64,000 nucleotides of DNA, taken from Enoplolaimus lenunculus (lineage: Eukaryota; Nematoda; Enoplea; Enoplida; Thoracostomopsidae). Every line of letters starts with the position of its first letter. Positions within the stretch are counted from its first letter, which is position 1. Below, piece after piece: positions 45,125-58,700 of the stretch. The DNA is taken from the NCBI GenBank assembly GCA_030248215.1, contig JASANG010001500.1:1-64000 (forward strand), read 5' to 3'. The position numbers and the translations under genes are program-made. The notes beneath the pieces were generated by a model. It worked only from the letters and a program-made list of their open reading frames with translations, had not been told where the DNA came from and made no database searches.

Positions 45125-46164
45125 TACACAGTGACTCCTACTTATTCATACTTTGGAATCAGCAAAACTATGGCAGTGCTAACTTGTGCGCCACGTTCAA
45201 CCATCACACAAGCAAACTGCTCTATTATACCCACAGGTAAACTTTGGGTCTCCTTTCTATATTATATACATTCCTAACGTCTCATCTAAAAATCCGCTAA
45301 TAAAAATCAAAAGCGCAGACAAAAACTCGATTTTAAAATTTATTTATCTGCCAGCTATAATACAGCGCTTATTAAATTTTCACAATTATACAACGAAAGA
45401 TACAAAATACAATGGAGTTGCAAAAGCACTGCACAGAAAGAACTATAATATACAACTAGGTGAAATGCAAGGTCCAACCGAAAGTCAGCCTCCAGATCCG
45501 ACAGGGCAATTTCGGTAGTGGAATTTTACACTAAATTTATTTATTTGGTATGTTTCGTGTTAACTTTTGGTACAAATAGCAAATTAAACGTCATTTTAAC
45601 TAGCGATATTTCGCCTACCTTCGGCCCCCGGAGAAATTGTCTTGAACTTCGACTGTGGTATTTTTCACTTCCGGTTGCACCCTGCTGAAATGTAAAGTGT
45701 GTCTGACCACCGCAACTATGTATTTTGCAATTTTTACAAAACGCTGATTAGAAACAACAGCCCACATATAGAACAGGTCACAATCCAGATAATGTCATAG
45801 TTTTGTGTTATTCTTGCCCTAGTTCACTGTTATAAAAGCACGCGTTTCAGTTCTGGTTTAACTTGAAAGTTACTAATAATGTCGTGCAACACATTTTTAT
45901 ATTCCTAGCAATATATGCCCATGTAGTCTCAACTGCTTGTGAAGATAACCACATTCATACCATTAACATGGCAGTTCGGACGTTTTGATGATTACTTTCC
46001 GAGATTCGATAACTGACAGTGGTCTACACCATCAAATCAGCAATTTCAAAGGAGCTAAACACGCTGGAATCTGTAAGAGCTGGTCATTTTTCACATATTG
46101 TTACAGCATCGCGTCAATTATTATAAAAGCATACAAGTAAACATCCATCATACTGCAGTCACAG

Positions 46165-46330
46165 TGAACGTTATTGGCTCGTGACCAGCTGCGACTAGAG
46201 TTGCGGTTTCGTTGACTGTTCATCATCAACCAATCGCGGCTGTAGTCGCGGTTATGGTCGATCAACCGCGAACACTTAAAAATCGCGTTTACGAGCGATT
46301 GCGTCGAAGAAACGAGCAATTCCAATCAGA
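46165..46330. repeat. CpG-rich degenerate repeat, copy 2
   Basis: GC-rich strings such as ATCGCGGCTGTAGTCGCGG and ACGAGCGATTGCGTCG stand out from AT-rich surroundings. Related to 17560-17910. Confidence 0.55.
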
Positions 46331-46753
46331 ACCATTTTTAAATGCGATTGCACTTATTCCTGTCCACGACAGTATTCTGTACATATATACATTCAAATAA
46401 TAAAACGTAGTCCATCCATTTGTAATCCAATTAAATACAGCTATAAATAATAATAAACCATAGTATATATACAAAATCTACACAAAATATTTAGTTCAAG
46501 TAAAACGATCGAACCAACTGAATTAAGTACAGCATTCCTGTTTCTTAAACGTGCCTAAAGAGTACCCGCTTAATTATTGGTCCGATGCACAATTTTGGGC
46601 AAAAGAAACCAAACACCGAAATATTCAACTCCTAATGAAACTTAAATCACCACTAAAAGCGGCAAACTTACCGTCGTTATAACATTCACAAAACATAACG
46701 AAATTATACAAAATTTAATGTTTTTAAATTCATAATGAACTGTCAAAACTCGA

Positions 46754-49700
46754 TCATTTCCATTTTTCCATTTCATCCTTGCGCGTTTCTGGGCAAATTT
46801 GATTTCGAGCACCGCCCAATATTTGACCAGACGCTGCAGCGGCAACTGCCGGGATTTTAATCGCAGTTGGAACGGCTTGGCGAAGTACAGCTCTGCTTGA
46901 CCAATGACCGCGTGCTTTCTCTTCGGCCATCGCTCGTACCAGCGCTTCACTTCGCTCCTGATAACCCTGTATAAACAAATAAACTACTAATATTGTGTCG
47001 AATCTAAAAAATGTTTCTTAGTTTCTTTCAATCCCAATTGTCTTCAATTCTATTCGCTACGTGTGTTCGCAGTTTCAAGAAACGTCTAACAGCATTTAAA
47101 GCAGTGAATGTTACCGTCAAAAAAATAAGAATAATACGCTAAGGTTTAAGCTTTGGAATATAGTAAACAGTAATGCCACGGACGGAGTTTTGCCTTCTAT
47201 CGAATCAACATTGTGTGGGAAGTTGTAGTAAACAAACATGTACTGAGAATACTACGCTTACATTAAGCCATTTACCAATAATAAAAGCTCATTTTAAACT
47301 CGTATATTATAATCCATCTCTTAAAACGACTACAATACAATACTTGAAACTGCTGGAATGCAATCACAACAAAGGACAACTCGCCGTCTCTCTTCTACAG
47401 AACCATGTAGTTTTACAGAATAATTGTCAATAAAATGCAGTCAAGTCATTAACCTGGTAGACAGTATCCACTGCCATTGCGACTCCTTCACGTAAATCCG
47501 CTGGCTGTTGCAAACTGCGACAGACTGTAGCAACGCTCATCGATGATGGATAACTCGGTGTAATCATATCGTACGCAAACTCGGATAATCCCTGAAACCA
47601 AATCAACCACAAATCACTTTTGTAAGTCGTCTCCATTTAGAAATCATGCGTCCAGTACAATTTTACTATTGTTAAAAACAGACGAAACTAAAGTACTAAA
47701 ATAATACAACCTTTAATAGATTTATCCTAAACAGTGACAGTTTTCGAGCTGCTCAGAAATTTTGTTCAAAAGCAAGACGAAACCGAAAATATGTAAGTTA
47801 AGAACAAGAAAATGTACCACATTTCCATGAAAAAATAAAAAATCCTCTAATACACTTCCTTTAATACGCTTATACTTAGGGTTACAAAAATGCTTGCTTA
47901 TTCTTTAGCGTACGCCTTCCCTTCATTTTTAATACTTCAGCATCACTCTAGGTAGCACACACAGACAAGTGATAACCAAACGCACACTGGCCAACGTACA
48001 AAGGAACCAGCATGTTGAATGAAAGCTACCATATCACGCAAACCCCTTTCCCAAATTAAGGCAAATTAGACTCGAATCGGGAAGTCTAGTGGGTGGTTAG
48101 CTGGGATAATGCTACTAGTAATTTTGCTACAATTCACAAGCTACGAGTTCAATTCTTGACCAATCATTCACGACACCTCAACCAATTGATTTCAATAATG
48201 TACTTAGACGAACTTTGTTATTTTCGATGTGCTAAATTTGTTTAACAAAACATTAAAGTATAGGAAACTTTTTGCTGTTATGACAGATGCATTTTGAAAC
48301 AGTAAGACAAACTTGGTTGAATTATAATTTCTAGGCGAACACAATGCTATTTCTTATTACATTTTTCATAATGGACACACGGATACCAATACAACCATTT
48401 TCGGTACGGCAAAAGGTCTTCATAATCTAGCTAACCCATAACCTCACTTATCCTAGCAACAATTAATTTAGAAACATGACAGAGAAGGATAGTAGCTTTC
48501 AGTCAACAAATAAGAAATCAAGCTGAAACGAAACTAACTGCATCCAATGGGATCATGCTAAAATTACACTCCTAAGCGTTAGCCAATCACAGTGCGTTTC
48601 CAATTATCACTTACTGCAAGTGCGTAGCGAACCAAAAATGAGTTGGTTATAAGCGAAATTGTTAACATTATCAGTTGATGGTGCGCCTAAAACCAACGGT
48701 GCACACTGTAAAATGGTATGTACTGCGCAGGCAAATCATGAAACAGCATTAGTGGTGTATCTATGAATTTGGATTGAAAACTGACCAAAAATATTGGCTT
48801 TCAAAATACATGACAGATCGTTAACGATAATCCAATAAGACAGTCCTTCTACTCAACAAGAAAGCAGTCGGAAAGTAAAAAAGAACGCGGTCTCTGACCC
48901 CTTCTCGGACGCCTGTAAACTGTATCATATGGAAAAAACAACAAGAAATTTAGAAATTCGGTTTTTTATTCTTTGATCTGTTAAGTTTTTCTTAAACTTC
49001 CGCAGCGTATCTGTTGTATTTTCGAAGCTCGTCGTGCAAAAAAACCAGCCAAAACAGAAAATCAATGTTGTTTCACAGTAGCGCATAGCTTAAATCTTAA
49101 AGACAACGCATAGCGGACATTCAGACTCTAAACAAAAGAATAATATTACAATACTAAATATTATATGATTCAAATTTTCCCAAATTGGTTCGCAACATAA
49201 TGACGTCATCAAAATGTTAAGATACTTAACAAAGGCCCCGCAACAAATACTCAGCATATAATAAAAATGACAACCCGTTTCCATTTACCCTATAAAATAA
49301 CCGATAACTGATTGTACCCCAGTGAGCCAAAACAAGCAAGCAGTGAAAACACTATTGCAATAAACAGTACGTAGTTGCCATATTAAATTAGCTGCCCGTA
49401 ATCGTTGCAAGTGTTGGGTTTCAGTAGCAGCTTCAAAATTCAGCACTTGGCAAATTTTGTTTTCTGCTCCTGTTACTGTTCACCGGTTTGAAAACCTATG
49501 GTTAATTTATTGGCGATAGGTACAACACTCAATGCTGCCCATTATGACCGTAACATCTTGTGACAATGGTGTTAACAGGTTTACCTGAATGCTTCCGACT
49601 AGCTTTTGTGCTAGTTCCAGCGTTGCAGATGCAGTCGACACTGTAAATGAATGTGCGCCGCGACGCAGTCCGCGAATGATATAACCGTTGCTTTGATATT

Positions 49701-52700
49701 CTTCAACCGGCAACCAAAACAAATCGCGAAACCCGGTTGCTGAAATGTATCACTTATGACAATGTAATTTCAAAAGGAACTGCAAACACAAGCAGTGTTT
49801 AACAAGAGCCTTTTTACTCAGAAGCGCAGAGAAATAGTCATTGCCACTGCTATAAAACGCAGTGCTTCATTTGAAGTACATAGGACCCGTATTCTCAAAC
49901 AATTATAATCTGCAAACTACAATAATTATGGACCAATGCAAGATTATCGCTACACTGATTGTAATTTACAGCTACATGGATTGTGACAAGTTCCACAAAT
50001 TTATAATTGACTCGTTAGCTAGAAAGTGATTCGTCCTATCACTAACCTGTGAAAAATAACAGAAGTTATAAACTATAAACATCTTCCTTTAAAATAAAAG
50101 CCTGGAATCACCAGTGACCGTCCCCGATCTAAAAAGACCTCTTCTATGACGGCGGTCATCCTTTTTGCAGTGTCCTATTATTATTTAAATAATTTTTAAA
50201 GTTACCAATTTGAGTCAAACAGTACATCGGCCCAATGCCTCCGATAATTCGCGGCAATTGATTACGTTTGATGTCGCGCAACCATTCGTTCAGCGCAAAA
50301 TTGACCAATTTCTCGTGTCCCAGATAGCTGAAGAACTTAGAAACAAAATAAAAACATAACGGAATCAAAATTTACAAGACCTATTACCAAGCCTTTTTGA
50401 CAACCTTGCTGACGAACAAATTTGTTATGCTCGTAGTTGTCTGATTAGCGAGTCCACAATGAGCGTGCCTGCCCATAGATTTTGCGCTCCAAGTTAGCAG
50501 CACCAACTCGTTTGTCCTCTTCAATACAAAAACTATGTGCTGCGCAGGAAAGACGCAGATCAAGATACAGCTGTTAGCCGTTCACGAATTTTCGGTACTG
50601 TCACAGTGTTATTTCACTAAAACAAACTCAACACAGATATTGCATTACAACTCCTTCTATAGCACAAAGGATCAATACTGTCCAGTAATATAGGTAATTG
50701 TACTACTATTACACAGCTCAACATACGCTAAATATGCGTTAGCCACAGTCTACTTACCCGACCTTCGAGTCAATGGCCTTGAGTCGCAGTTCAGTGCATC
50801 GCAACTGGCTCAGCCCAATCAACAGTCCTTGAAGTGCGCCGCCCGAAATACTGACACGTTTTCCGAGATAATCAAGTCGTATAATTAAATCAGGATTAAA
50901 TTTGAACGATCTATAACATTTAACACAACTATCAGACAACCCGTTATGTGAATTTTCCGTTATTAATGAACATAACAAGCGCGATATTTAATTTACCGTA
51001 ACATTGTTGTTTTGCTTTCATTTTTCTTAGACACATGATTTTTACACATTCTTAAATTTTACACACACAAACTAAATTTTTGTATTTTTATTGAATACAT
51101 TTAATACAAACATAGGTTATGATTTACGTACACGATCGATCTGCAACACATTAAAGTGAGAAGATTGAAGGGGAACGAGGAATCGTACGCGTTACCGGGC
51201 CGACACAAAATCAAAAATTAATATTAATATTTCGATTAACCAAATCGACATAATTTTATTCGAAAGATAAAACTGCAAAATAAATTTTGAACGAAACAAA
51301 AATATCGTTGATAAAAATGCAATTTAAAAATGAATTCTGAGCAAAACGTTCTGTTGACAACTCGAAATTACCAAACTTGCGGCAACAAGTCGCAAACGCA
51401 AGTTCTTGCTGAAAAAATCCAAAACTATAAGTTACAGCTGCCCGTTCTTTCGGACAATAATTAGCACGTGAAAATTGCAGTTGCGCGTTCCTGCTGCAAA
51501 AACTTGTACGTTTCAATACGACTTAACGGTGTCAAAAATTCCAAATCTAGAAAAGGCAGTTAAATATAACAGTCGTACTTGTAATAAATTTCACACTCAG
51601 GCGGTGTCCCCGAGCCGCCACTAGCGTTTCGACCGCGTGTCCGTAGAGGTATAATATCTTCTTCGTCAGTGTCTTCCGGGTTTGTTTGCCAAGCATCAGT
51701 CCCCAACGCCTCCTGATTAGAACGAGAACCAGATACAGAAGCTTCAACTTTGACGGCCGGTCTGAATTCCGTGTCATTTTTGTGAAATCTAACCGTAAAT
51801 GAATCAGCGGTCAGACTTCGTTTCATAACCGCGGACGCTGTCTCGCCAGCAGAGGCAACATTTCCAACTGCAGCGTTAGCACCCCTAGGCACCACAGGGC
51901 CGAGAGCCATATCTAACGGCCTTACCTCGTTGCCCTCCTTGTTTTGTCTCGCTAAATTTTCATTAGAATTCTCTGCGTTAGCTGTCTCGCTATTAACAAC
52001 ACTAGAACTGGCAGCGACAGAAGTAGAATCTTCTGGTGTGACCAGAGGTTGATTGACATATTCCCTGTCAACAGCGCTAATTTTGTTTTTTGTATCAGCT
52101 TTATCACCTGTGTTAATTCGACTAGATTTACCTGCTAAATCTGTACCTAATGATTTTGCCTTCAAAGAAGACGCATCACAACTGACCAGTTCAGCATTCC
52201 AATCGATTAAATCGCTTGGACTTGTGATCACAGTTTCAACTTGGTTTGAATCAGCTTGGCCTGTACGATGCCGCCTACCGGTAGTAGTAGTAGTAGTAGG
52301 TTTAGGTGGCTCATAAGCAGCATTACGTCCAGGGGCCACCTGATCAGGACCCCGAAATTCCGATGGAGGCAACGAAAACTCGTCCATTGAGTTTTTTAAG
52401 GCGTCATCGATGGCCGACTCAAGTTTAAGTGAATTCAATTGTTCCAGTGAATCAGCAGCAGACACAGATCCAACAGGAAGCTGAGATGCTCCATCATTAT
52501 TGCTTGTCACAAACGCTGCTGAATACACTGCTTCGCCTTCGTCTACTAAATTGGTGGCTTTTGAATTTCTCTCAACTTTTGAATTTCTGGCACGTGGTAA
52601 AGACGTACTATCTTCGAGGTTAGTGTTTCCTTTATCGTCCCCGGCAGCAGTCATTAACATTGATTCTTGAAGCAAATCTGATATATCTTCAACTGCCCAT

Positions 52701-55700
52701 GCACTTTCCGGCTCATTGTTGTTTGGGCCATCATGGCTGATATCCGGGAGCATACGAAATCGCGATGGTGGATTCAGAAGTGCAATATCATCACTTGATC
52801 GCAATCCTGTTGAATCAGCAGATGCTACAGCTGTCTTGCTATAGTCATCACAAGTAACTGAAGATGGTACAAAACTGCTTTTGCTTAGCGACGACGTCCG
52901 TCCTGCATTATTTCGTTTCTCGCCTTTGTTTTCCATAATCGCATGCTTGATGCGAGGTTTAGGTTGCGGTGCAACACTTAAATCGTTGCTTGGCTCAGTT
53001 CCGCTATGTTGATTCCCTTCAAAATCACCTGAATTTTTCTTTGATCGGCCGCTTCCACCAGAACGCCGCTTCTTTTTGGATTTGTTTGTTACACCCGAGC
53101 TATCTCGAGTGACGTCAGCAGTTACTGTGGCTAACATTTTCGGCGCATTGGCACTAGCTATGTCATTATGCATCAAGCTCATGTCAGTCGATTCTGCATT
53201 CAATTCAGTTCCTGCTAAATTCGACTCAAGGTAAGTATCGCTGATTAAAGGAGGATCAGTATACTCCGGAGACATTGGAGAGCTGCCACCCGACTTTTGT
53301 CCTTCAACACAAGGGCCAGCCTTGTTTTCAATTTTTACTTTTTCGTTCGTCTTATTTTGTTCGAATACAGCCTGGGATAAACCTTGCCCTGATTTTTTAC
53401 GGCGGTAGTCACTGTCGGGATTAGGAGCTGCTTTGAGATCTAATAATGGACTTCCAACGTGACCATCTTTGTCCGATTCAATTTTGAGTTTCTCTTGGTT
53501 CACTTTGGACGATGCCAACTGCTTATCCACCACAGCGGGTAATTCTGTTTTCACACAAATATCACTGTCTTCTTCAGCTAAACGAGTAACTGGCATATCA
53601 GGATGACTTGCTGAACCTGAAATACAACCAGTGCAACCCCGAATAGATAATGTATATACTCTTGGAGAAGAGTTTGCAATTTTATAGAACAAGCGTTCGA
53701 AAAAGTATTACTGCGGGTTAGGTTTTGGCGATAGAAGCCTGATTTATGTTTGGGGGATCGCTCCACTAGATACCGAATAGAAAACACACCTAAAATGTAG
53801 AACCATAGAAAATTAAATGAAGAAAACAAAAAAGTTTTCTCAGCTTTCAAGGTTTCAGCGGTCAACAATTGCGGGGTTGGGAGTATGAACAGAACACAAT
53901 CCGCGCCAGTACATTCTTTTCTACACAGAACATATCCAGGTTCATATTCCAGTTAAAAAATACATACATCTTATATCCAACTCTGTTAAAATAAAGGTGG
54001 TGTTATGCATTTCGTGCCACACGTCCGGCGCCGGAAGGTTCAAGTCAAAATTTTTTTGTTTTTTTGTGCGCCGGTTGAATTTATAATTACAGAAACAACC
54101 TAACCTACATTCAGAGCGGTTGACGCTCTCAAATTTTAATTCGCTTAATTTTAAAAAGAGGGGATGACGACATTTTGAACAAATTTTTCAAAAACAATGT
54201 ATAGCATAATTTTTTCGCGATGCAGCGCGAGAAGGTTAGAAACAATAACGACAATACTTACCTCAATTATTCCAGTGCCGGTGCAAACACGGGCGGGGCC
54301 CCAAACTAAAGGATGGGGGCCATAACGTAGATGTGGATACAGAAGGTTGTCTGAGCTCACGCTCGTATTTCATAGCTGTGGGAAACCCTTCCAAAAACAG
54401 TTTCCCCCAATCTGACGTTTTCTTTTAAAGTAGCTAACCAGTTCATATGTTAGAAAAATCCTTTTACAATCTTCATATTATGCTCCAACCAGGAGAGAGA
54501 GCAAACGGCATACCTCAATCAAAGATTTCTTTTTATGACATTCTTTATTATTTCGTTTCATGAGTTTATGTTATTTTAGGTGAAATTATAAGCCAGCGAG
54601 TGTAGTAAGCGAGGAAATTTGTTGTCATTTAGCAGTCTGACATTTATTGTAAGGCGTGTGTAGTGTTTAAAGCCATTAAAAATCGCGGAAAAGTAGGAGC
54701 GTGTCAAATTCGCGATCAAAGCGAGGGACAAGCCAGACATATTTCAAAACATAGGCAATTTTTGTTTCATCCGGTTAGGGGAGGGCCCCTTTAGGGGCAG
54801 AGCCCCCAAAATGGAGGGGAAAGGGCTGCTGCTTCGGCCCTACAACTGAAAACTTATGGTGAGTGTAACTTTAAAAAGCATTCGTATTGCAATCTGTCAT
54901 CTATCAGCGCACGAATGCTGAAAGCTTTAGATATCGCTTGTAGATTCTTTTGACATTATAGGTAGTTAGATAATATGTTTACTGCGTAACACTTCTATTT
55001 ATTGAGCTTCTTAGCTTCTGATTCTACCACCCCCCTTTTAAACTACATAATTTAGTGAAAGTAGTTATCGATTTATGATTTAATTAACGATTGTAATATT
55101 TCGCACGCTGAAAATTAATTGCGGTGTAGGATGTGAATAGTGTAGGAGATGCACATGCACTTGCCGCTGGTAACGTGATCACGGTTAAAACACTAAAGTG
55201 AATCGGCGCAATCGGAGATAATATAGGCTGAAACTATCTGGAGGCCGACAAAACTTGCCGGAGCCGGAAGTGAAGCACAGATATGTACATGAAATTACTT
55301 TGAATTCATATTTCACTAATATGGGTATTATTGGCTACAAAGCAAATCGACTGATCGACACAAATTTTGTAAAAACACTCAAAATTTCAGTGCTTACGCT
55401 TTTGTGGTGAAATTCCCGTTTTCTTGACATCGCCAGACAATTGTGACGTAAAATCTTGAATGAACTCTAGAGCGTCCTGTGAAATAATTACAAATACAGA
55501 TTACTTTCTGCGAATAAAGCGTATTTATTGTCAGCTCAATCATCGGTTATTGGAAAACTTAAAACTCATTCAGGATCAAAAATTTTTGTTTTGTATGGAA
55601 GCGGACACCCCCTGAATTAACATCCTGTGTACGCACCTGTGGTAGTTTGGAAGCAGAAACTTGATATGAAAACAGCCGGGTACAAATAAATATTAATTAT

Positions 55701-58700
55701 GCTAAATTTCAGTTCTAGGGTTGTGCGCTTACGAAAATTACAAAACTCGTCATAAGCTGCAACTGCATTCTAGACAGTGTGTAGCACCCATCGCCAATTA
55801 GTAATAGGTTTGGAAATAGAAAAACTATGGCACCTGATGCGCTGAAACTCGTCTTACAAGTAGAAGCGATCAAAATGAGGAAAACGTAAAAATTTGAATC
55901 TATCGGTGGGCTACAAAATTACAACACCTATCACCAGCTGGGAATAGGCGCTACAAACAGAGAATATGGGTATTACAAATAAGTTCTTCATAGATGTAAC
56001 ACATATAAAACAATGCAATTTCCATGAAACACTAATGTTAATAATACTAACTTGATCAATATTCAATCTGATTGGCTGAATGGAAATTTTTAGCGAACAT
56101 TCAACCAATGGTGACTCAAGGATCGGGCTTGGCAATTGAAGTGAAGATTTGACCAGGACCTGGAACAAAGGGAAAAACACGTTACCGTACGTAGTAATTA
56201 GCGTCCGATACCGTACAACTGGCGGACGATCACGCGCGGCGACGGACGCATGGTGTCTGATCGTCCCATAAGAAAATACAAAGTTAAAAACATACCTCCA
56301 CCCTTACACAATCTGACTCAAAACAACACGGACCGAGTTCGAATCTATTACCACCCGGGTCGTAGCCAGGATTTGTTTTCAAAGGGTAGCACTTCATGTA
56401 CACAAAAATATATTGACCTAAAGGATTCAGAATGTTATTTTAAAATGCTTTTAAGCTCTTTTTCGCGTATCTCTAGAAACTTCGAAATATATATTTACCG
56501 CTATCAGTACCTTTCAAACACCCCGGCTTACCATTGGCTGTGACAAAGAATATCCGTGCTGATCCATCAAGTAGCGATAGAGAAATTTGTTAATGCTTGA
56601 TCGCGCAATGCAGTCGCGAATTTCGACGTCCTGCACCGTTAGCAGTTGTCTCGATAATGGCGTATGATTCTCGCGAAAAACATCATAAACATAGGAAATC
56701 TAAACAAATTGAAATACGGCTAGATTTACCGTTTTAACAGGTGCCACCACAGGCGCAGTGCAATTTGATAACTGATTAGTTTAAAATAAATTAAAACCCG
56801 TGACACGATTGAATTTCCAGTATTGAGTCAAAGGGCATACAGCACGCGGCAAAACGAACATCCCAATTATACGCAAAAAGCTTTTCTACTGAATGAATTT
56901 TTTTGCGACTAAAACTCATTATCAAATTGGCAGAATGTTGTAGTGAAGCGTTTTCACTTTTATATCTAATTATTTAGTTTTAGATACCAAAACTTTTATT
57001 TGCCATTTGACATTAAAAGTCGAAATTTTGCATCATTAAAATTCAAATAAAGAAACAGGTATTTTGAATACTACCAGCTATAGTAGTAAGCAAAATTTAG
57101 AAAGAGGCAACCACAGGAAACGGAACACAACCTAACAAGAGTAGCCATGAGCATGGGTGCAGACGAAATTTTGATTTCGGTTATAACTCCGATACAATAG
57201 CAGTTAAAATTGCCATTGCTAGGTATAATCGGAATATGATTGTTTTCATTTAGTTTAACGTCTTTGTTACCTTATGCTTATTATTAATTCCCTTATTAAA
57301 TTTTGAAAAAAATGTGAACGCGAGCTCTTTGTAAAATGTTAGCAGTACAGCTCACTCTGAAACTAATATAATAGAATGGCGCATACAATATGAGTTAACA
57401 AACTTTCTATTTCAAATTGATTCCGATTCCAGTACAGAATTTCAATTCGAATTTGAATCAGTTTCGTTTGGTGCTGTGAAAACAATCATAAAAATTATTC
57501 CTCCATTATTGCACGCTTTCGATTTATTCACCTTATTGAGCATAACTTGAAGCAGAACGCTATGATCACGTCCCGGTCCACCTCGTGTCAAATCTGAATT
57601 TTGAGCTGCGGAAAAACGCCGTCGAACGTTGACATCCGGAAGCCGTGCTGCACTGTAAGGTCGACTCATTGGCGATAAATCTAAAACAAGTGACGGTATT
57701 CTCAAATGGATACAGCATCTATCTCGAGTTAGCATGGGCTTCCAAACTGACGAACTCCGGCAATTGCGGATCTATAATTAGGCACAAAACAGGACCTACA
57801 AGATCTATCAAGAACACGGTTCAAGAAATCCAAATGCATTGTCAATAATGGTACTGCACTAGGTGTGTAGAAGTTTGACACACTGCTGCCGAACACATCA
57901 AAGACAAAATCTAAACAATTTCTTAATATTTTGCTTTATTTTTCAAAGATCAATATTTAGATTCTAACGCATAATATATCAAACATACTGTGAAAATTTC
58001 CAATATTTCTCACTATCAGAACAGCCGATATTATGACACCCAGAAATTTACAAGCCTGTGTGGATAAGCTATAATGACCTCTAGCTACAGATTGCTTATA
58101 ATGGTAAAGACATAATGAACATAGTGGCTACACATGAAGCCATAATATCAAAACTGCTGTTCCTGTAACAGTTCCAAAACCTGAATCTTACCTTTTATAG
58201 TCCGAATACTTGTGCCTATAACACCTGGTTTTCATCGTTGTACGACGAAGAAAATAAATTTTTAAAGTTGGGATGTGCCGAATGATCGACATCGCTAACG
58301 GCATCGTCAAAACTTTTGGTATCGGCACATCACTATTTTAAAGTGACTGTGTAAACATACCCATATGGGTCTAAACAATCTCGAAGCCTCTTATTTTTGA
58401 TATCTATCTATCTACCTACCTATCTATCACCCTTACTAACCAGTTGAAAAATCCAATCCGCCATACATGTGCCACACAACACTAACATCTTTGAGCAAAT
58501 ACCGCGCACAAGGCACTTCGTAGTCCGGTGGCAGCTGTGTGAATGGGTCACAGACAGGTGCAGGAAGCGTATAATAATTGTCTTCGATCACAATTTCTTC
58601 GCTCGCTCCATCAGACGATAACGGTGTGGTTATAGTTTGCTCCTGCTGTCCATTAACACTGTCATTATTAGCTATCTCTCGTGATTGCTTAACACTTCGA

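Larger units (their letters stand above)
41314..46753. other. Intergenic region between otubain and ATG2, repeat-rich
   Basis: It should hold the otubain promoter (just above 41313) and the ATG2 3' end. It contains a diverged repeat in two copies (about 42060-42330 and 42990-43250, sharing 'AAATCTTAAAAATTTC' and 'TTAGAAAGCCC'), a GGCCGGCCGG cluster at 43250-43300, an AAT microsatellite, two MITEs and a CpG-rich repeat. ATTAAA on the - strand at 46714-46719 may be the ATG2 poly(A) signal. I see no well-supported gene. Confidence 0.55.

Noticed and set aside
45186-45518. Open stretch on the + strand ending 'PPDPTGQFR'
   Set aside because: No ATG opens the frame. It could be a terminal exon after a CCCACAG acceptor at 45237, but no partner exon or homology supports it.
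51560-53692. A stand-alone 710-residue gene
   Set aside because: Splice signals and phase at both ends join it to conserved ATG2 exons, so it is an internal exon.
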